The position numbers were made by a program, and so were the translations under genes. Positions 50,262 to 59,981 of a stretch of DNA of 61,199 bases are shown piece by piece. Within the stretch, counting starts at the first letter, position 1; every line of letters begins with the position of its first letter. The notes beneath the pieces were generated by a model. That model had not been told where the DNA came from, made no database searches, and saw nothing but the letters and a program-made list of their open reading frames with translations. This DNA comes from Arcanobacterium urinimassiliense (lineage in GTDB: Bacteria; Actinomycetota; Actinomycetes; Actinomycetales; Actinomycetaceae). Location of the stretch: assembly GCF_900119495.1 (NCBI RefSeq), contig NZ_LT632435.1, forward strand, positions 264,391-325,589, read 5' to 3'.

Positions 50262-52007
50262 TTAGTGGGATACCACCTTATTCGGAAGCTGATTAGCGAT
50301 ATCCGAAGCTGCTACATATCCGAATACGATAGCTGCTCCGATAGAGGTACCGCCCGCCGTGTAGGTGTGGCCTACAATAGACTTTGCAGTGTTGCCAGCT
50401 GCATAGAGTCCTTCGATGGGGGTGCCGTCTTCCCGAATCACGCGCGCCTTACTGTCGATAGTTAAGCCGCCGGCCGTGCCGATATCGCCCGGATATACCT
50501 TAGTGGCGTAGAAGGGGCCCTTCTTTACTTCGCCCAGGGACGGATTCGGCTTGTGATAGCGGTTGCCATAGAAGGTATCGTGCTCGTTTTCGCCGCGGTG
50601 GAAATCTTCATCAATTCCGGTGCGGGCAAATCCGTTGAAGCGCTCGAGAGTGGCTTTTAGCTGATCGACTGGTACGTCAATTGCGGCAGCCAGCTCTTCG
50701 ATAGTATCTCGGCGAATTATAGCGCCAGACTCGTAGAACTTCTTCGGCAGATCGATAATCGGCAGATACCCATAAGCAAATAGATACTTATTGCGGAACT
50801 GCTGATCGAAGATGAGATAGGCCGGCATATTCTCGGCATCTCCTTCGCCCTTGCCATACTTGCCGCCGTAGAGGCCTTGCCCAGCTGCGCAGTAAGGAAG
50901 TGCTTCATTCATAAAGCGCTTACCCTTACTATTCACAATCAGGGTATGGGGTAGAGAACGATCGGGCACAATGAAGCGCTCTTCATCGTCAATCTCCACA
51001 AAAGCGGGGATATCCACTTTCGGCAGCTTAATTACGGGCGCCCAAATAGCGTCTGCCATATTCTCCAACTTGGCTCCATACTTTTCGCCAATGCGGATGC
51101 CGTCGCCTGTATTGCCTTCGGCGCCTACCGTCCAGGTGCCGTTAATCGGATGCCGCTGATACTTCTGCCGCATTTCTGTATTGCGCTCGAAGCCGCCGCA
51201 GCCGAGGATTACGCCGTGGTTAGCAGCTATCGGAATTTCTTTTCCTTTTTGCTCAATTACCACGCCGGTAATACGCTGGCCCTGCTTGGTAAGATCTACC
51301 AACTTAGTGGAGAGCTTTACTTCCACACCGGCTTCCAGTACTGCGTGCATAAGCGCGCCAGTGAGAGCAGCTCCCATGGTGATTATCTTCTTGCCTTGCA
51401 GCTTCTGGATTATATTACGTACGGTGAGCTTCACTCCGCGCCAAATTGGCTTCGGATTAGTCGTCGCCAACAATAAATCGGCAGAATCGAAAGAATTCAT
51501 ATCCATGTGGATAAAGGGGCGGAAGTAGGCTTTGACGTGGGTATCTTCCCACTCACCGAGGAGGCGCACATCAAAAGCGCCAGCCTCTACGCCGCGGCCA
51601 GTCTTGGCAGCGCCCGGAGCGTCGAGCCAATAATCCGGATATCCTTCCATATTGCGCCACATGAGGTGCTTGCAGGAAGCAGTGATGAAATCCATCGCCT
51701 TCGTTCCCTCGTTGAGGAAGGTGTCGATTATTTCATCTGGAGTACAATCGCCGACGGTGGCTTTCATGTATTCCCGGCCCAGAGCTTTATTATCCGTCTT
51801 GCCTACCTGAGCTAATTGGTTATTTCCCGGTACCCACACCATACCGGCTGATTTAGAAGTAGATCCTCCCCAGTGAGAATCCTTTTCTATAAGAAGTACG
51901 CTCAAACCTCTACGTGCGGCGGTTAGAGCGGAAGTGAGTCCGGCAGCGCCGGAACCAACTACGATAACGTCATAAGCATCTTTGCTTGGTGCACTAAAAG
52001 CATTCAT
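50262..52007 (-). CDS. FAD-dependent oxidoreductase (fumarate reductase / ketosteroid dehydrogenase-like)
   Basis: A 581-residue flavoprotein of the FAD_binding_2 family. FAD motif DVIVVGSGAAGLTSALTAARRG with GGSTSKSAGMVWVPG, GVILGCGGFERN and the C-terminal FAD loop GGLTIDSKARV to GLYAAGNTAKSIVGHTYTAGGTSIGAA. It lacks a heme or FMN domain and any signal peptide, so a soluble flavin dehydrogenase. WVPGN and the C-terminal GGTSIG layout resemble 3-ketosteroid dehydrogenases; the substrate is not assigned. Upstream (52018-52044) CTAGCG and CGCTAG form a small inverted repeat. Confidence 0.87.
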   Translation of the reverse strand: MNAFSAPSKDAYDVIVVGSGAAGLTSALTAARRGLSVLLIEKDSHWGGSTSKSAGMVWVPGNNQLAQVGKTDNKALGREYMKATVGDCTPDEIIDTFLNEGTKAMDFITASCKHLMWRNMEGYPDYWLDAPGAAKTGRGVEAGAFDVRLLGEWEDTHVKAYFRPFIHMDMNSFDSADLLLATTNPKPIWRGVKLTVRNIIQKLQGKKIITMGAALTGALMHAVLEAGVEVKLSTKLVDLTKQGQRITGVVIEQKGKEIPIAANHGVILGCGGFERNTEMRQKYQRHPINGTWTVGAEGNTGDGIRIGEKYGAKLENMADAIWAPVIKLPKVDIPAFVEIDDEERFIVPDRSLPHTLIVNSKGKRFMNEALPYCAAGQGLYGGKYGKGEGDAENMPAYLIFDQQFRNKYLFAYGYLPIIDLPKKFYESGAIIRRDTIEELAAAIDVPVDQLKATLERFNGFARTGIDEDFHRGENEHDTFYGNRYHKPNPSLGEVKKGPFYATKVYPGDIGTAGGLTIDSKARVIREDGTPIEGLYAAGNTAKSIVGHTYTAGGTSIGAAIVFGYVAASDIANQLPNKVVSH

Positions 52008-52141
52008 GTGTATTATGCTAGCGGGTAATTTCCATACGCGCTAGGAAAACTGTAAATCTGAGTATCAGATATTTAAATCACATTTTGTTTTTAAGGGAAA
52101 ATGAGAAAAAAGTCCCTATCGAGCGCGCCGATTTTAAATCA

Positions 52142-53527
52142 CTAATCATTTTCTTCCGGCATTTGTGGGGTTTCTCGGGTTTCTGGGGCCGGCGTTTGTG
52201 GGGTTTCTAGTGTTTCTGCCAGATGCATCCAGGCATCTTTTTGCACGCGTATAAGCATGGGGAGGGCGCGCGCGGCCATAAAGACGAAGGCATATCCCAC
52301 CCACAATCCGTACATTCCCTTATTTCCCCAGCTAGAACCGCTAGTACAGAAAAAGAGGGCGATAGGGGCGAAAGTGAGGAGAGCGAAGACCATGTACTTA
52401 GCTAATTTTCCACTATCACCGGCGCCAATCAGGATTCCGTCGAGTACATAAGAGAAAGCAGCAAGGGGGAGGGCGGCTGCCGTAATGAGAAGAGTGTGGG
52501 TAGAGAGCTGGTGGACGGCCGGATCAGTGCTCATGAGGCGCGGTATGAGATAGGAAATACCAGCGAATACCACTAGAAGCCCTGCTCCTACTCGCCCACT
52601 TATGTGGAGGCATTTATTTAAAAGCAGATGTACTCGGCGTGGATTGCGCGAACCTAGACTCTGCCCGACGAGAATTTGTGCGGCCGTAGCTAGAGAATCT
52701 AAACCATAAGAGGCAAAATTCCACATCGTCATAACTATCTGGTTACAGGCAAGCGGGATAGTTCCGAGCGCAGCAGCAGCGGCAATCTGCAGCAAAATTG
52801 CGGCTCGTAGGGAAAGAGTGCGGATGATTAGCGGCAGAGCTGAGTGCAGAGATTTTAATACTCCCGCGCCGGAAGGAAGTAAAGATACCCCATAACTTGA
52901 GGCTCGGCGGGCAATGCGCCAACTTAGAAAAGCGCCCATAAGGTTTTGAGAGATCGCTGTGCCGAAGCCGGCTCCTGCTACTCCGAGGCCAACTCCGTAG
53001 ATAAGAGTTATATTGAGGGGGATATTTAGTAGGCCACCACATACGGTAGCTAAGAGCGGAGTTTTGGTATCGGCGAAACCGCGCAGAGTACCGGTGGCGG
53101 CTAATACTAGAAGCATTCCCGGCAGGCCGAAAGCGGAGGCGCGAGCATAGCTTACTGCTTCTGCCAATACAGCTGCTTCGGGGCCGAAAAGCTGCAGTAG
53201 TGGAGCAGCAAATATGTAAAAAAGTAGTCCCAGAATTATGCCTAATCCAGCTCCTAACCACATTCCATCTAAGCCCTGCCGTAAAGCCTTTTCGAATTGT
53301 TGCGCGCCCACAAAGCGGGCGGTAGCGGCAGTGGTGGCGTAGGAAAGGAATATACATATTCCGACGATTGTGGTGAGCACGGTGGCGGCGAGAGAAAGTC
53401 CAGCTAGCGGAGTTGTGCCTAGACGCCCCACCATCGTGGAATCTACTGCCACCAAAAGTGGCTCCACGAGAAGTGCCCCTAAGGAAGGGAGAGCAAGGGC
53501 GGCGAGCCGCTTAGTTACTTTTTCCAT
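52142..53527 (-). CDS. MATE family efflux transporter (DinF-like)
   Basis: A 461-residue membrane protein with about 12 helices, typical of MATE exporters: ALPSLGALLVEPLLVAVDSTMVGRLG at the N-terminus, LRGFADTKTPLLAT and VGQSLGSRNPRRV at the central loops. It probably exports cationic drugs or metabolites using a cation gradient. The hydrophilic C-terminus contains a repeated ETPQTP / ETPQMP segment from a duplicated 14-base sequence. A MATE gene next to dnaB occurs in related actinobacteria to my recollection. Confidence 0.9.
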   Translation of the reverse strand: MEKVTKRLAALALPSLGALLVEPLLVAVDSTMVGRLGTTPLAGLSLAATVLTTIVGICIFLSYATTAATARFVGAQQFEKALRQGLDGMWLGAGLGIILGLLFYIFAAPLLQLFGPEAAVLAEAVSYARASAFGLPGMLLVLAATGTLRGFADTKTPLLATVCGGLLNIPLNITLIYGVGLGVAGAGFGTAISQNLMGAFLSWRIARRASSYGVSLLPSGAGVLKSLHSALPLIIRTLSLRAAILLQIAAAAALGTIPLACNQIVMTMWNFASYGLDSLATAAQILVGQSLGSRNPRRVHLLLNKCLHISGRVGAGLLVVFAGISYLIPRLMSTDPAVHQLSTHTLLITAAALPLAAFSYVLDGILIGAGDSGKLAKYMVFALLTFAPIALFFCTSGSSWGNKGMYGLWVGYAFVFMAARALPMLIRVQKDAWMHLAETLETPQTPAPETRETPQMPEEND

Positions 53528-53973
53528 TTCTCGGCTTTCATCGCTGTTTTTTAGAGCGGAAATAGGGAGGGCGAATTTTATTTCTCCGTACTAAAGATAC
53601 TTGGTTAAGCAAAATTTATCTCGACACGGTGGGATTAGCTACTTTAAGTTTTCAAAAAATTAAAGAGAATTTTAAATTGAAACTTTACACAGTAATTTCC
53701 ACAATTGTGGTTATTTGTCGCGCCATATACGGGGCATATCTAAAAATTGTCCACTGCCGTGGATAACTTTTTGAAAAATGTGGACAATTTTGGGGAGTTT
53801 TCCCGTTTTTATCCACGGTAGTATCCGCGTGTATCCACAAAAATATTTAAAGTATCCACAAAAAAGATTTTTGTAGATTTGACTTTTATGGATACTTCGG
53901 CAAAGTAGAAATATACTTAAGTAGGTTTTGGCAGGCGCACCGCCGGGGGAGTCGCCGCAGCAAGGAGCAGAGA
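53528..53973. promoter_or_regulatory. DnaA-box cluster with AT-rich region upstream of dnaB (oriC-like)
   Basis: In 53696-53895 I find five 8-of-9 matches to TTATCCACA: TTATCCACG (reverse strand 53758-53766), TTGTCCACA (reverse strand 53779-53787), TTATCCACG (53809-53817), GTATCCACA (53831-53839) and GTATCCACA (53852-53860). Weaker ones lie at 53695, 53707, 53747, 53821 and 53887. Just before it, 53641-53690 is very AT-rich (AAAAAATTAAAGAGAATTTT) and could be an unwinding element. The combination of clustered boxes and AT-rich DNA is that of a replication origin, although actinobacterial oriC normally lies between dnaA and dnaN. The alternative is DnaA control of dnaB. Confidence 0.7.
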
Positions 53974-55323
53974 ATGGCGCAAATTCCGAGCAGTACTTTC
54001 GAGCGCACCCCGCCGCAAAACTTAGAAGCCGAAATTTCCGTACTCGGTGGCATGATGCTCAGCAAAGATGCCATCGGAGATGTGCTAGAGATACTCCATA
54101 CAGAGGATTTTTATCGTCCGCAGCACGGGCGCATATTTGAAGTAATTCTGGATCTTTTTTCGCGCGGTGAACCCGCTGATCCGATTACCGTAGCAGCCGC
54201 ACTAAAAAATCTTGGCCAATTAGAGCAGGTAGGAGGAGATGCTTATCTGCATACTTTGGTATCTTCCGTGCCGACGGCTGCCAATGCTGCATATTATGGG
54301 CGAATCGTCCGCGATAGAGCTAAATTACGTGCTCTAGTAGAAGCTGGTACCCGAATCGTGCAACTCGGTTATAGTGACGCCGGAGAAGACGTAGATAAAA
54401 TAATCGATACGGCGCAGGCAGAAATGTTTAATGTGACTGCTGAGCACGTAACTAATGACTACGCTGGCATGAAGGAAATTTTGCCAGAAGTAATAGAAGA
54501 AATAGAAGCTAATACAGCTCGAGATGGTCAGCTTGCGGGTCTGGCTACCGGATTCACTGATTTAGATGAGAAATTATCGGGGCTGCGCCCGGGGCAGATG
54601 GTTATTATTGCCGCTCGCCCTGGTATGGGGAAATCTACTCTCGCTATGGATTTATGCCGGCACACCGCTATCGATTTACATATACCGGCGGCGTTTTTTT
54701 CTTTGGAAATGAACCGTAGTGAATTAGTGATGCGTGCGCTTTCCGCAGAATCAGACGTACATCTTACGAAACTCATAAAAGGAAAACTAGATACCCCAGA
54801 TTGGCAGCGCATAAGTAAAGCTGTACAGCGGATGGGGGAAGCGCCGTTATATGTAGATGATTCTCCTAATTTGACTATGATGGAGATTCGGGCAAAAGCG
54901 CGCCGGCTGCGCCAGCAAAACAATATCCAGATGTTGGTAATTGATTACTTGCAGTTACTTACTTCTGGAGGTAGAAGTGCAGAATCACGCCAGCAAGAAG
55001 TATCAGACTTTTCGCGTTCCATTAAATTGCTGGCAAAAGAGTTGGAGATTCCTATTATTGCGGTGGCGCAGTTAAATAGAAATCCGGAGGCGCGCCAGGA
55101 TAAACGCCCCCAGGTTTCAGATTTACGTGAATCCGGCTCTCTGGAGCAAGATGCCGACGTAATTTTGTTAATTCATCGAGCTGATAATAGTGATCCGATG
55201 AATCCGCCGCCTTCGGAAATAATAGTGGGGAAGAATCGGTCCGGGCCTACCGGCTCAGTAGAGTTAATGTTCCAAGGGGAGCGGGCGCGTTTCTCCAATA
55301 TGGGAGTAGCTGTAAATTACTGA
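53974..55323 (+). CDS. dnaB: Replicative DNA helicase
   Basis: A 449-residue hexameric helicase that unwinds DNA at the replication fork. N-terminal DnaB domain (PPQNLEAEISVLGGMMLSKDA) and C-terminal RecA-like domain with Walker A AARPGMGKSTLAMD, Walker B MLVIDYLQLL, EIPIIAVAQLNR and SDLRESGSLEQDADVILLIHR; the final GPTGSVELMFQGERARF is typical. No intein interrupts it, unlike in some mycobacteria. AAGGAG precedes the ATG. The upstream region holds a DnaA-box cluster. Confidence 0.97.
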   Translation: MAQIPSSTFERTPPQNLEAEISVLGGMMLSKDAIGDVLEILHTEDFYRPQHGRIFEVILDLFSRGEPADPITVAAALKNLGQLEQVGGDAYLHTLVSSVPTAANAAYYGRIVRDRAKLRALVEAGTRIVQLGYSDAGEDVDKIIDTAQAEMFNVTAEHVTNDYAGMKEILPEVIEEIEANTARDGQLAGLATGFTDLDEKLSGLRPGQMVIIAARPGMGKSTLAMDLCRHTAIDLHIPAAFFSLEMNRSELVMRALSAESDVHLTKLIKGKLDTPDWQRISKAVQRMGEAPLYVDDSPNLTMMEIRAKARRLRQQNNIQMLVIDYLQLLTSGGRSAESRQQEVSDFSRSIKLLAKELEIPIIAVAQLNRNPEARQDKRPQVSDLRESGSLEQDADVILLIHRADNSDPMNPPPSEIIVGKNRSGPTGSVELMFQGERARFSNMGVAVNY

Positions 55324-55419
55324 GGTAGATCTGTCGGTGCTGGCAGAGAGATTGGCGTGCTAAAGACGGAGTTAAAAGCACAGGTTAAAGGCGCGTAATT
55401 CTCAGTTGAGAGAACCAGT

Positions 55420-56127
55420 CTAGGAGATTTCTGCGCGTAACTTTTGGAAAAAGCAGATTTGAAAATCGATATTTTCTTCCCACCACTGCTGCGTATGTGG
55501 AGTATGCCGCGGTATAGCACGTATGCTTTCTAAATGGCTTAGATACTCTTCTATCCAGCTGATCTGCTCAGCAGTACTTTTTGCCAAAAAATCTACATAA
55601 CGCAAAGTATCGTGAATTCGGTAAACGGAATAGCGATCTATATCGTCACACTCTCCAATCACGCGCGCGAGCAGAGTAGGGGAGTTAGAAAAATATAGAT
55701 AAGGCTGGTCGGCTTTATTTCTGTCGCTTCCTTCATCTGAGCGCGGATTCCATTGGCCGTCTACGTGCATCGCGATGCCTTGAATTATCTGAGCTGCCAG
55801 CGGATATTCTTCAGTAGTGATCTGGGCTTTTTCCAGTAAATCTTTCACCACCAAAGCTCCAGCACGCCCGTGATCTACCGGAATCTGGGCATCCCATTTT
55901 CCGATATCGTGCAGTAAACAGCCAATTTCTAGCCAAGCAGCTTCCGCCGCACCCATATTTTCTGCTTCCGCCAGCCGCCGGCCAATTTTTGCCACGCGCC
56001 GGCAGTGCTCTATTCGGTATTTCTGCGCCGCTGCGGACTTCGGAGTGGCAGCAAGATGGGAGCTCAGCGCCGTATCCATTGCGGCACGGAAATTCGCAAA
56101 GCTCCCATACTTTCCAAATTGCTGCAT
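55420..56127 (-). CDS. HD domain-containing protein
   Basis: A 235-residue HD-superfamily phosphohydrolase. The metal-binding pattern is present: HCRRVAKIGRRLAEAE, the HD pair in GCLLHDIGKWD, then IAMHVDG and the later Asp in GECDDIDRYS. It resembles small predicted nucleotide or inositol-phosphate phosphohydrolases; substrate unknown. The ATG at 56127 is preferred: an earlier frame opening at 56187 would overlap the kinase gene by about 47 bases. It follows the PdxK/ThiD-type gene in the same direction with a 13-base gap. Confidence 0.78.
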   Translation of the reverse strand: MQQFGKYGSFANFRAAMDTALSSHLAATPKSAAAQKYRIEHCRRVAKIGRRLAEAENMGAAEAAWLEIGCLLHDIGKWDAQIPVDHGRAGALVVKDLLEKAQITTEEYPLAAQIIQGIAMHVDGQWNPRSDEGSDRNKADQPYLYFSNSPTLLARVIGECDDIDRYSVYRIHDTLRYVDFLAKSTAEQISWIEEYLSHLESIRAIPRHTPHTQQWWEENIDFQICFFQKLRAEIS

Positions 56128-56140
56128 ATTTAGCCTAGTT

Positions 56141-56953
56141 TTAAGCGTTTTCCTGCATGTGGTAGGCGCCCTGCCAGACTGTATCAAAAGGAGTATTTCC
56201 GCCTACGCGGTTTACGATTCCTTCTTGTACCATATCTTTCGCGATGCGCACTGCTTCGTGGATATCTGCGCCTTTAGCCAGTTCTGCGGTAATAGCCGCA
56301 GCTAGGGTGCAGCCTGCTCCAGATACGCGCTCTTTGCCAATCTGGGGAGTGCTATAGATATGGGCTTCTTCTCCGTCCCACAGCACGTCAATCGCGCGAT
56401 CGCCGGGGAACTCAGTACCGCCTTTAACTATCACGCAACGCGGTCCGAGATCAGAAATTCGTTGTGCGGCCTCTTTGAGGTCGTCGATAGTATTTAGCGC
56501 TTCCATTCCGGCAAGGGTGCAAGCTTCGAAATAATTAGGGGTAGCGACTGTGGCTTGCGAGAGAATCTTTTCCCGTAGCAAATTATCAGTATCTAAGGCT
56601 GCTCCCGGCTCTTGCCCCTTACAAATCAACACCGGATCGAGTACGATATTTTTCCATTCTTGCCCAGCTAAGCCGGCGGCTACGGCCTCAATCGTATCTG
56701 GATGGCCCAGCATACCAATCTTCACGGTATCTAAATCGTGGGCGGCAGTAGCTGCTTCAATCTGATCTTTAATTACCTGCGGAGGAATCTGCACTAGCCG
56801 ATGCCCCCAGTTATTCTTTGGATCAAAAGAAACGATACAGGTGAGAGTACCCATACCGTATACTCCCAGCTGATGGAAAGTCTTTAAATCTACCTGAAAA
56901 CCAGCTCCACCGGTAGCTTCCGATCCGGCAATCGTATACGCAAAAGAAACCAT
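56141..56953 (-). CDS. pdxK: Pyridoxine/hydroxymethylpyrimidine kinase (PdxK/ThiD type)
   Basis: A 270-residue ribokinase-like enzyme of the ThiD family. Seen: TIAGSEATGGAGFQVDLKTF, IGMLGHPDTIEAV, TPNYFEACTLAG, VIVKGGTEFP and the catalytic ERVSGAGCTLAAAI. Single ThiD-type proteins of this kind in Gram-positive bacteria act as pyridoxal kinases, often with pyrimidine activity too. No thi genes are near, so the PLP-salvage role (pdxK) is favoured over thiamine synthesis; the alternative symbol is thiD. Upstream GTTAGGA supports the start. Confidence 0.85.
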   Translation of the reverse strand: MVSFAYTIAGSEATGGAGFQVDLKTFHQLGVYGMGTLTCIVSFDPKNNWGHRLVQIPPQVIKDQIEAATAAHDLDTVKIGMLGHPDTIEAVAAGLAGQEWKNIVLDPVLICKGQEPGAALDTDNLLREKILSQATVATPNYFEACTLAGMEALNTIDDLKEAAQRISDLGPRCVIVKGGTEFPGDRAIDVLWDGEEAHIYSTPQIGKERVSGAGCTLAAAITAELAKGADIHEAVRIAKDMVQEGIVNRVGGNTPFDTVWQGAYHMQENA

Positions 56954-57011
56954 ATTTTTTCCTAACTATTTGGGAAGTAAAAATTATTTTACTCTCCGCT
57001 TCTTTAAGTGT

Positions 57012-57857
57012 TTACAAAATTTTATTCATAGTGTCGGGGTGGCTGCCTTGCCGGCCTGCCTCTCCTTTATCCAAAGCGTTAATAGCCGCAATATCAGCGG
57101 TAGAAAGTACGATATTTGCGGATTGGAAATTTTCTGCTTGCCGTTCGGGGGTGCTTGCCTTGGGAATTGCTACGTAACCGCGAGCTAAATGCCAAGCCAA
57201 AACTACCTGTGCTGGAGTAATCTGCAGTGCGTTTGCAATTTTTTCAATTACGGGATCTTGTAGTACTGCTCCGCGCCCCAAAGGAGACCACGCCGTCACC
57301 GTGATTCCTTTATGGGCAGAAAATTCGGCGTTCTTCTGATTACTTAAATATGGATGCAATTCAATTTGATTTACAGCTGGTACCACGGAATTATCTAGCA
57401 GTATTTCGCGCAGATGATGTGGTTCAAAATTAGAAACTCCGATAGCGCGCGCCCGCTTATCGGCAAAAAATTCTTCCATTACGGCATATGTTTTTGTGTA
57501 TTCGCCGTTATAAAGTTTCGGCAGCGGCCAATGCATAAGAAATAAATCCACATAATCGGTCTGGAGTTTTTCTAAAGATTCCGCAAAAGAACGCCGCGCA
57601 TCTTCCGGGCGGTGGTTGCCGTTATTCAGCTTCGTAGTGAGGAAAATTTCCGAGCGGGGAATACCTGATTCGCTAATTGCCTTCCCTACTTCTGCTTCAT
57701 TGCCATACATCTGTGCGGTATCTATATGGCGGTAGCCAATTTCTAACGCACTGGAAACTATATCGAAAGTAGATTCCGGTGCGATTTTATAGGTGCCGAA
57801 TCCCAGCTGGGGGATTTTTGCACCCGTATTTAACTTCAGAGTAGGAATAGAAATCAT
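57012..57857 (-). CDS. Aldo/keto reductase (2,5-diketogluconate reductase type)
   Basis: A 281-residue AKR with the usual tetrad: Asp and Tyr in HIDTAQMYGNE, Lys in FLTTKLNN and His in FLMHWPLP. C-terminal NADPH segment VAIPKASTPERQAEN. It belongs to the same superfamily as the 5038 reductase but to the AKR5-like group, so not a recent duplicate. Substrate unknown; typical members reduce diketogluconate, methylglyoxal and other aldehydes. It is a single gene. Confidence 0.93.
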   Translation of the reverse strand: MISIPTLKLNTGAKIPQLGFGTYKIAPESTFDIVSSALEIGYRHIDTAQMYGNEAEVGKAISESGIPRSEIFLTTKLNNGNHRPEDARRSFAESLEKLQTDYVDLFLMHWPLPKLYNGEYTKTYAVMEEFFADKRARAIGVSNFEPHHLREILLDNSVVPAVNQIELHPYLSNQKNAEFSAHKGITVTAWSPLGRGAVLQDPVIEKIANALQITPAQVVLAWHLARGYVAIPKASTPERQAENFQSANIVLSTADIAAINALDKGEAGRQGSHPDTMNKIL

Positions 57858-57926
57858 GCTTAATATTCTGCCTTATTTTTCTCAAATTAGCAGAATGAGA
57901 GGCCAGAAAGTGGTTTAGGAAATAGC

Positions 57927-59321
57927 TCAGGAAAGGAGCTGTTCTATTTCGTTTTGTAAACGCGGAATCATATTCTGTGGCTGCGTCATAAAAGCATCGT
58001 GGGAAAAATCTGGGCTCTCAATTACCCGCAATTTTCCAATAAGCTGCGCGCTCTCGCGCGCTAAATCGAGCGGCACATACATATCGTCACCATAAAGCCA
58101 GCTGAGAGCTGGTACTTTATTTTCTGCTAGTACCGCTGGGTCATAAAGTTGGGGAAAATTCGGGCAACTTGTAAGTTCTTGCATCATCGGCGCCAGCGGG
58201 CGTAAAGCGGGATCTTCTTCTCCCTGCCAAGAAAAAGATTGCTCACCGGAGAAACGAAAATTCCCAGTATAGGAAGCTAAACTTGCGGCTAATTCACGCT
58301 CGCCGGCCGCTCCGGCAGCTATATCTGCCAGTTGAAACTGCGGGAACTCTGCGCGTACTTTCTCGGCCGCCCAGTTGGTGGGGTGGCCGGGCCGGGCGTA
58401 GATGAATTCCCGCAATACCCAATAAAGCGGCTCTTTACCTCCGGCCAGCCGTGCTCCTACTTGTTGTAAAAAGCGAGGGCTGAGCCGCTTTCTTCCGGCT
58501 ATTTTCTGGAACGGCGATTCCAAGCGGTGATGCACTCTTTCTAGGCCGTAGCTCCACCCGAGCGAATTTCCTAGCATGCGGAAACGCCGGGGAGTGAGCC
58601 GCTCGCCAGTGGGAAGATACTCAGGGATTTCTGCTAGATGCGCAGCTATTTCCTGGCATATTTTTGCATCTTGTGGATAACGGGAGAAAAAGCGCTGATT
58701 TCTCTCTTCGGTAAGGGTCCAAGTGTGGCGATGAATATCGGAAAGTTCTGCCTGCAGAGCCGGCAATCCCGCCAGCATAATAGCGCCACGTAAACCTTCT
58801 GGAGCTGCCGCAAGATAGCGAGTGAGGCAAAACGAGCCAAAAGATTGCCCGAGAGCCAGCCAAGGTTCATCTCCCTGCAGTGCGCGCCGCAAAGATTCCG
58901 CATCTTGCACAATAGAATCTTGCCGGAAACAAGATACATAAGCTGCTTGTAAGCGCGGAGAACCTACACTAGTAATTATCGGTGCTGAAAGCGGATGAGA
59001 AGCTCCCGTACCGCGTTCATCTAGCAATATCACTCGATATTGGTTGAGCAGCATATCTAACCAGCCAGTTAAGGGTTCGGGGCGCGGGGCTGCTCGCCCC
59101 GGTCCACCCTCCAAATACAGCAAACGGGGAGCTTTTTCTTGCCCGTTGCGCACTATTTCCCGCGCAAAAATAGTAATTTTTTCGGGCAATGCCGCCAGCT
59201 CAGTTTCACTAAGCGAAAATACCGAGAGTAGCCCTCCGTAATCTAGCGGTACTTCTAAACGGTACTCAAAAGTAGTATGGCCAGGTATTTTATATTCTAG
59301 GCACTCTAAATTACTCGGCAT
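57927..59321 (-). CDS. Alpha/beta hydrolase (prolyl aminopeptidase, S33-like)
   Basis: A 464-residue serine hydrolase of the S33 prolyl-aminopeptidase group. Seen: oxyanion loop YLEGGPGRAAPRPEP, ILLDERGTGASHP, nucleophile elbow LGQSFGSFCL, Asp in WLYGDDMYVPL and His in DFSHDAFM. Family enzymes remove N-terminal proline from small peptides. No signal peptide is seen, so it should be cytoplasmic. At 464 residues it matches the longer actinobacterial variants. Confidence 0.9.
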   Translation of the reverse strand: MPSNLECLEYKIPGHTTFEYRLEVPLDYGGLLSVFSLSETELAALPEKITIFAREIVRNGQEKAPRLLYLEGGPGRAAPRPEPLTGWLDMLLNQYRVILLDERGTGASHPLSAPIITSVGSPRLQAAYVSCFRQDSIVQDAESLRRALQGDEPWLALGQSFGSFCLTRYLAAAPEGLRGAIMLAGLPALQAELSDIHRHTWTLTEERNQRFFSRYPQDAKICQEIAAHLAEIPEYLPTGERLTPRRFRMLGNSLGWSYGLERVHHRLESPFQKIAGRKRLSPRFLQQVGARLAGGKEPLYWVLREFIYARPGHPTNWAAEKVRAEFPQFQLADIAAGAAGERELAASLASYTGNFRFSGEQSFSWQGEEDPALRPLAPMMQELTSCPNFPQLYDPAVLAENKVPALSWLYGDDMYVPLDLARESAQLIGKLRVIESPDFSHDAFMTQPQNMIPRLQNEIEQLLS

Positions 59322-59393
59322 ATTTGCTCACTTGCTATATTCGTTTTTCCGTCTTTATTCTCCAGATATCTGCTTCTTTAGAGCTATATTTCC

Positions 59394-59969
59394 CTAGAGT
59401 TCATCTTCTCCTTTGAGGCGCGGAAGTGAAAAACGTTCGGGGTGAATACCGCTGGTTTCTTCATAGAAAGAACGAATGTAATCCATGTCTTTACGCATAT
59501 CGCCACTCAGCTCCATCGATTCTTCCCAGCCGTAGCGTTTGCTGTACTGTGCATCGATGAAACCTAGGACTACCGGCACTTTCGCTCCCCGGGCAATGTG
59601 GTAGAAGCCTGATCGCCAATACGGCTTCTGCGCGCGCGTACCTTTCGGGGCAAGTACCAGAATAAATTCATCATTTTCCGCAAACATATCGGTAATTTGT
59701 TTCACCACTCCATGCGGAGAAGAACGGTCGACGGAGATTCCACCCAAGGCGCGAATCAGCGGCCCGAAAGGTGAATTTACCGCAGAATCTTTCACTAAAA
59801 AGCGGAATTTACGATTCGCAGCAAAGAGGCCGATTACCATAAGTAGCCCGTCAAAATACGAGGTGTGTGGAGCGCCTATAACTACTGCCTTTTTCGGTAA
59901 CGGGGTAGTTACCAGCTTATAGGGTACTAATTTTTGCACTATTCCTGAGAGCAAGGGTTTCCAAGCCAT
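59394..59969 (-). CDS. 1-acyl-sn-glycerol-3-phosphate acyltransferase-like protein
   Basis: A 191-residue PlsC-type acyltransferase. The H-x4-D box is APHTSYFDG, and the second motif normally read as EGTRS appears as LAPKGTRAQ. Such short members act in phospholipid or glycolipid acylation. The ATG at 59969 directly follows GGGGAG; a GTG at 59981 gives four extra residues but would overlap that site. Confidence 0.88.
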   Translation of the reverse strand: MAWKPLLSGIVQKLVPYKLVTTPLPKKAVVIGAPHTSYFDGLLMVIGLFAANRKFRFLVKDSAVNSPFGPLIRALGGISVDRSSPHGVVKQITDMFAENDEFILVLAPKGTRAQKPYWRSGFYHIARGAKVPVVLGFIDAQYSKRYGWEESMELSGDMRKDMDYIRSFYEETSGIHPERFSLPRLKGEDEL

Positions 59970-59981
59970 TTTTCTCCCCAC

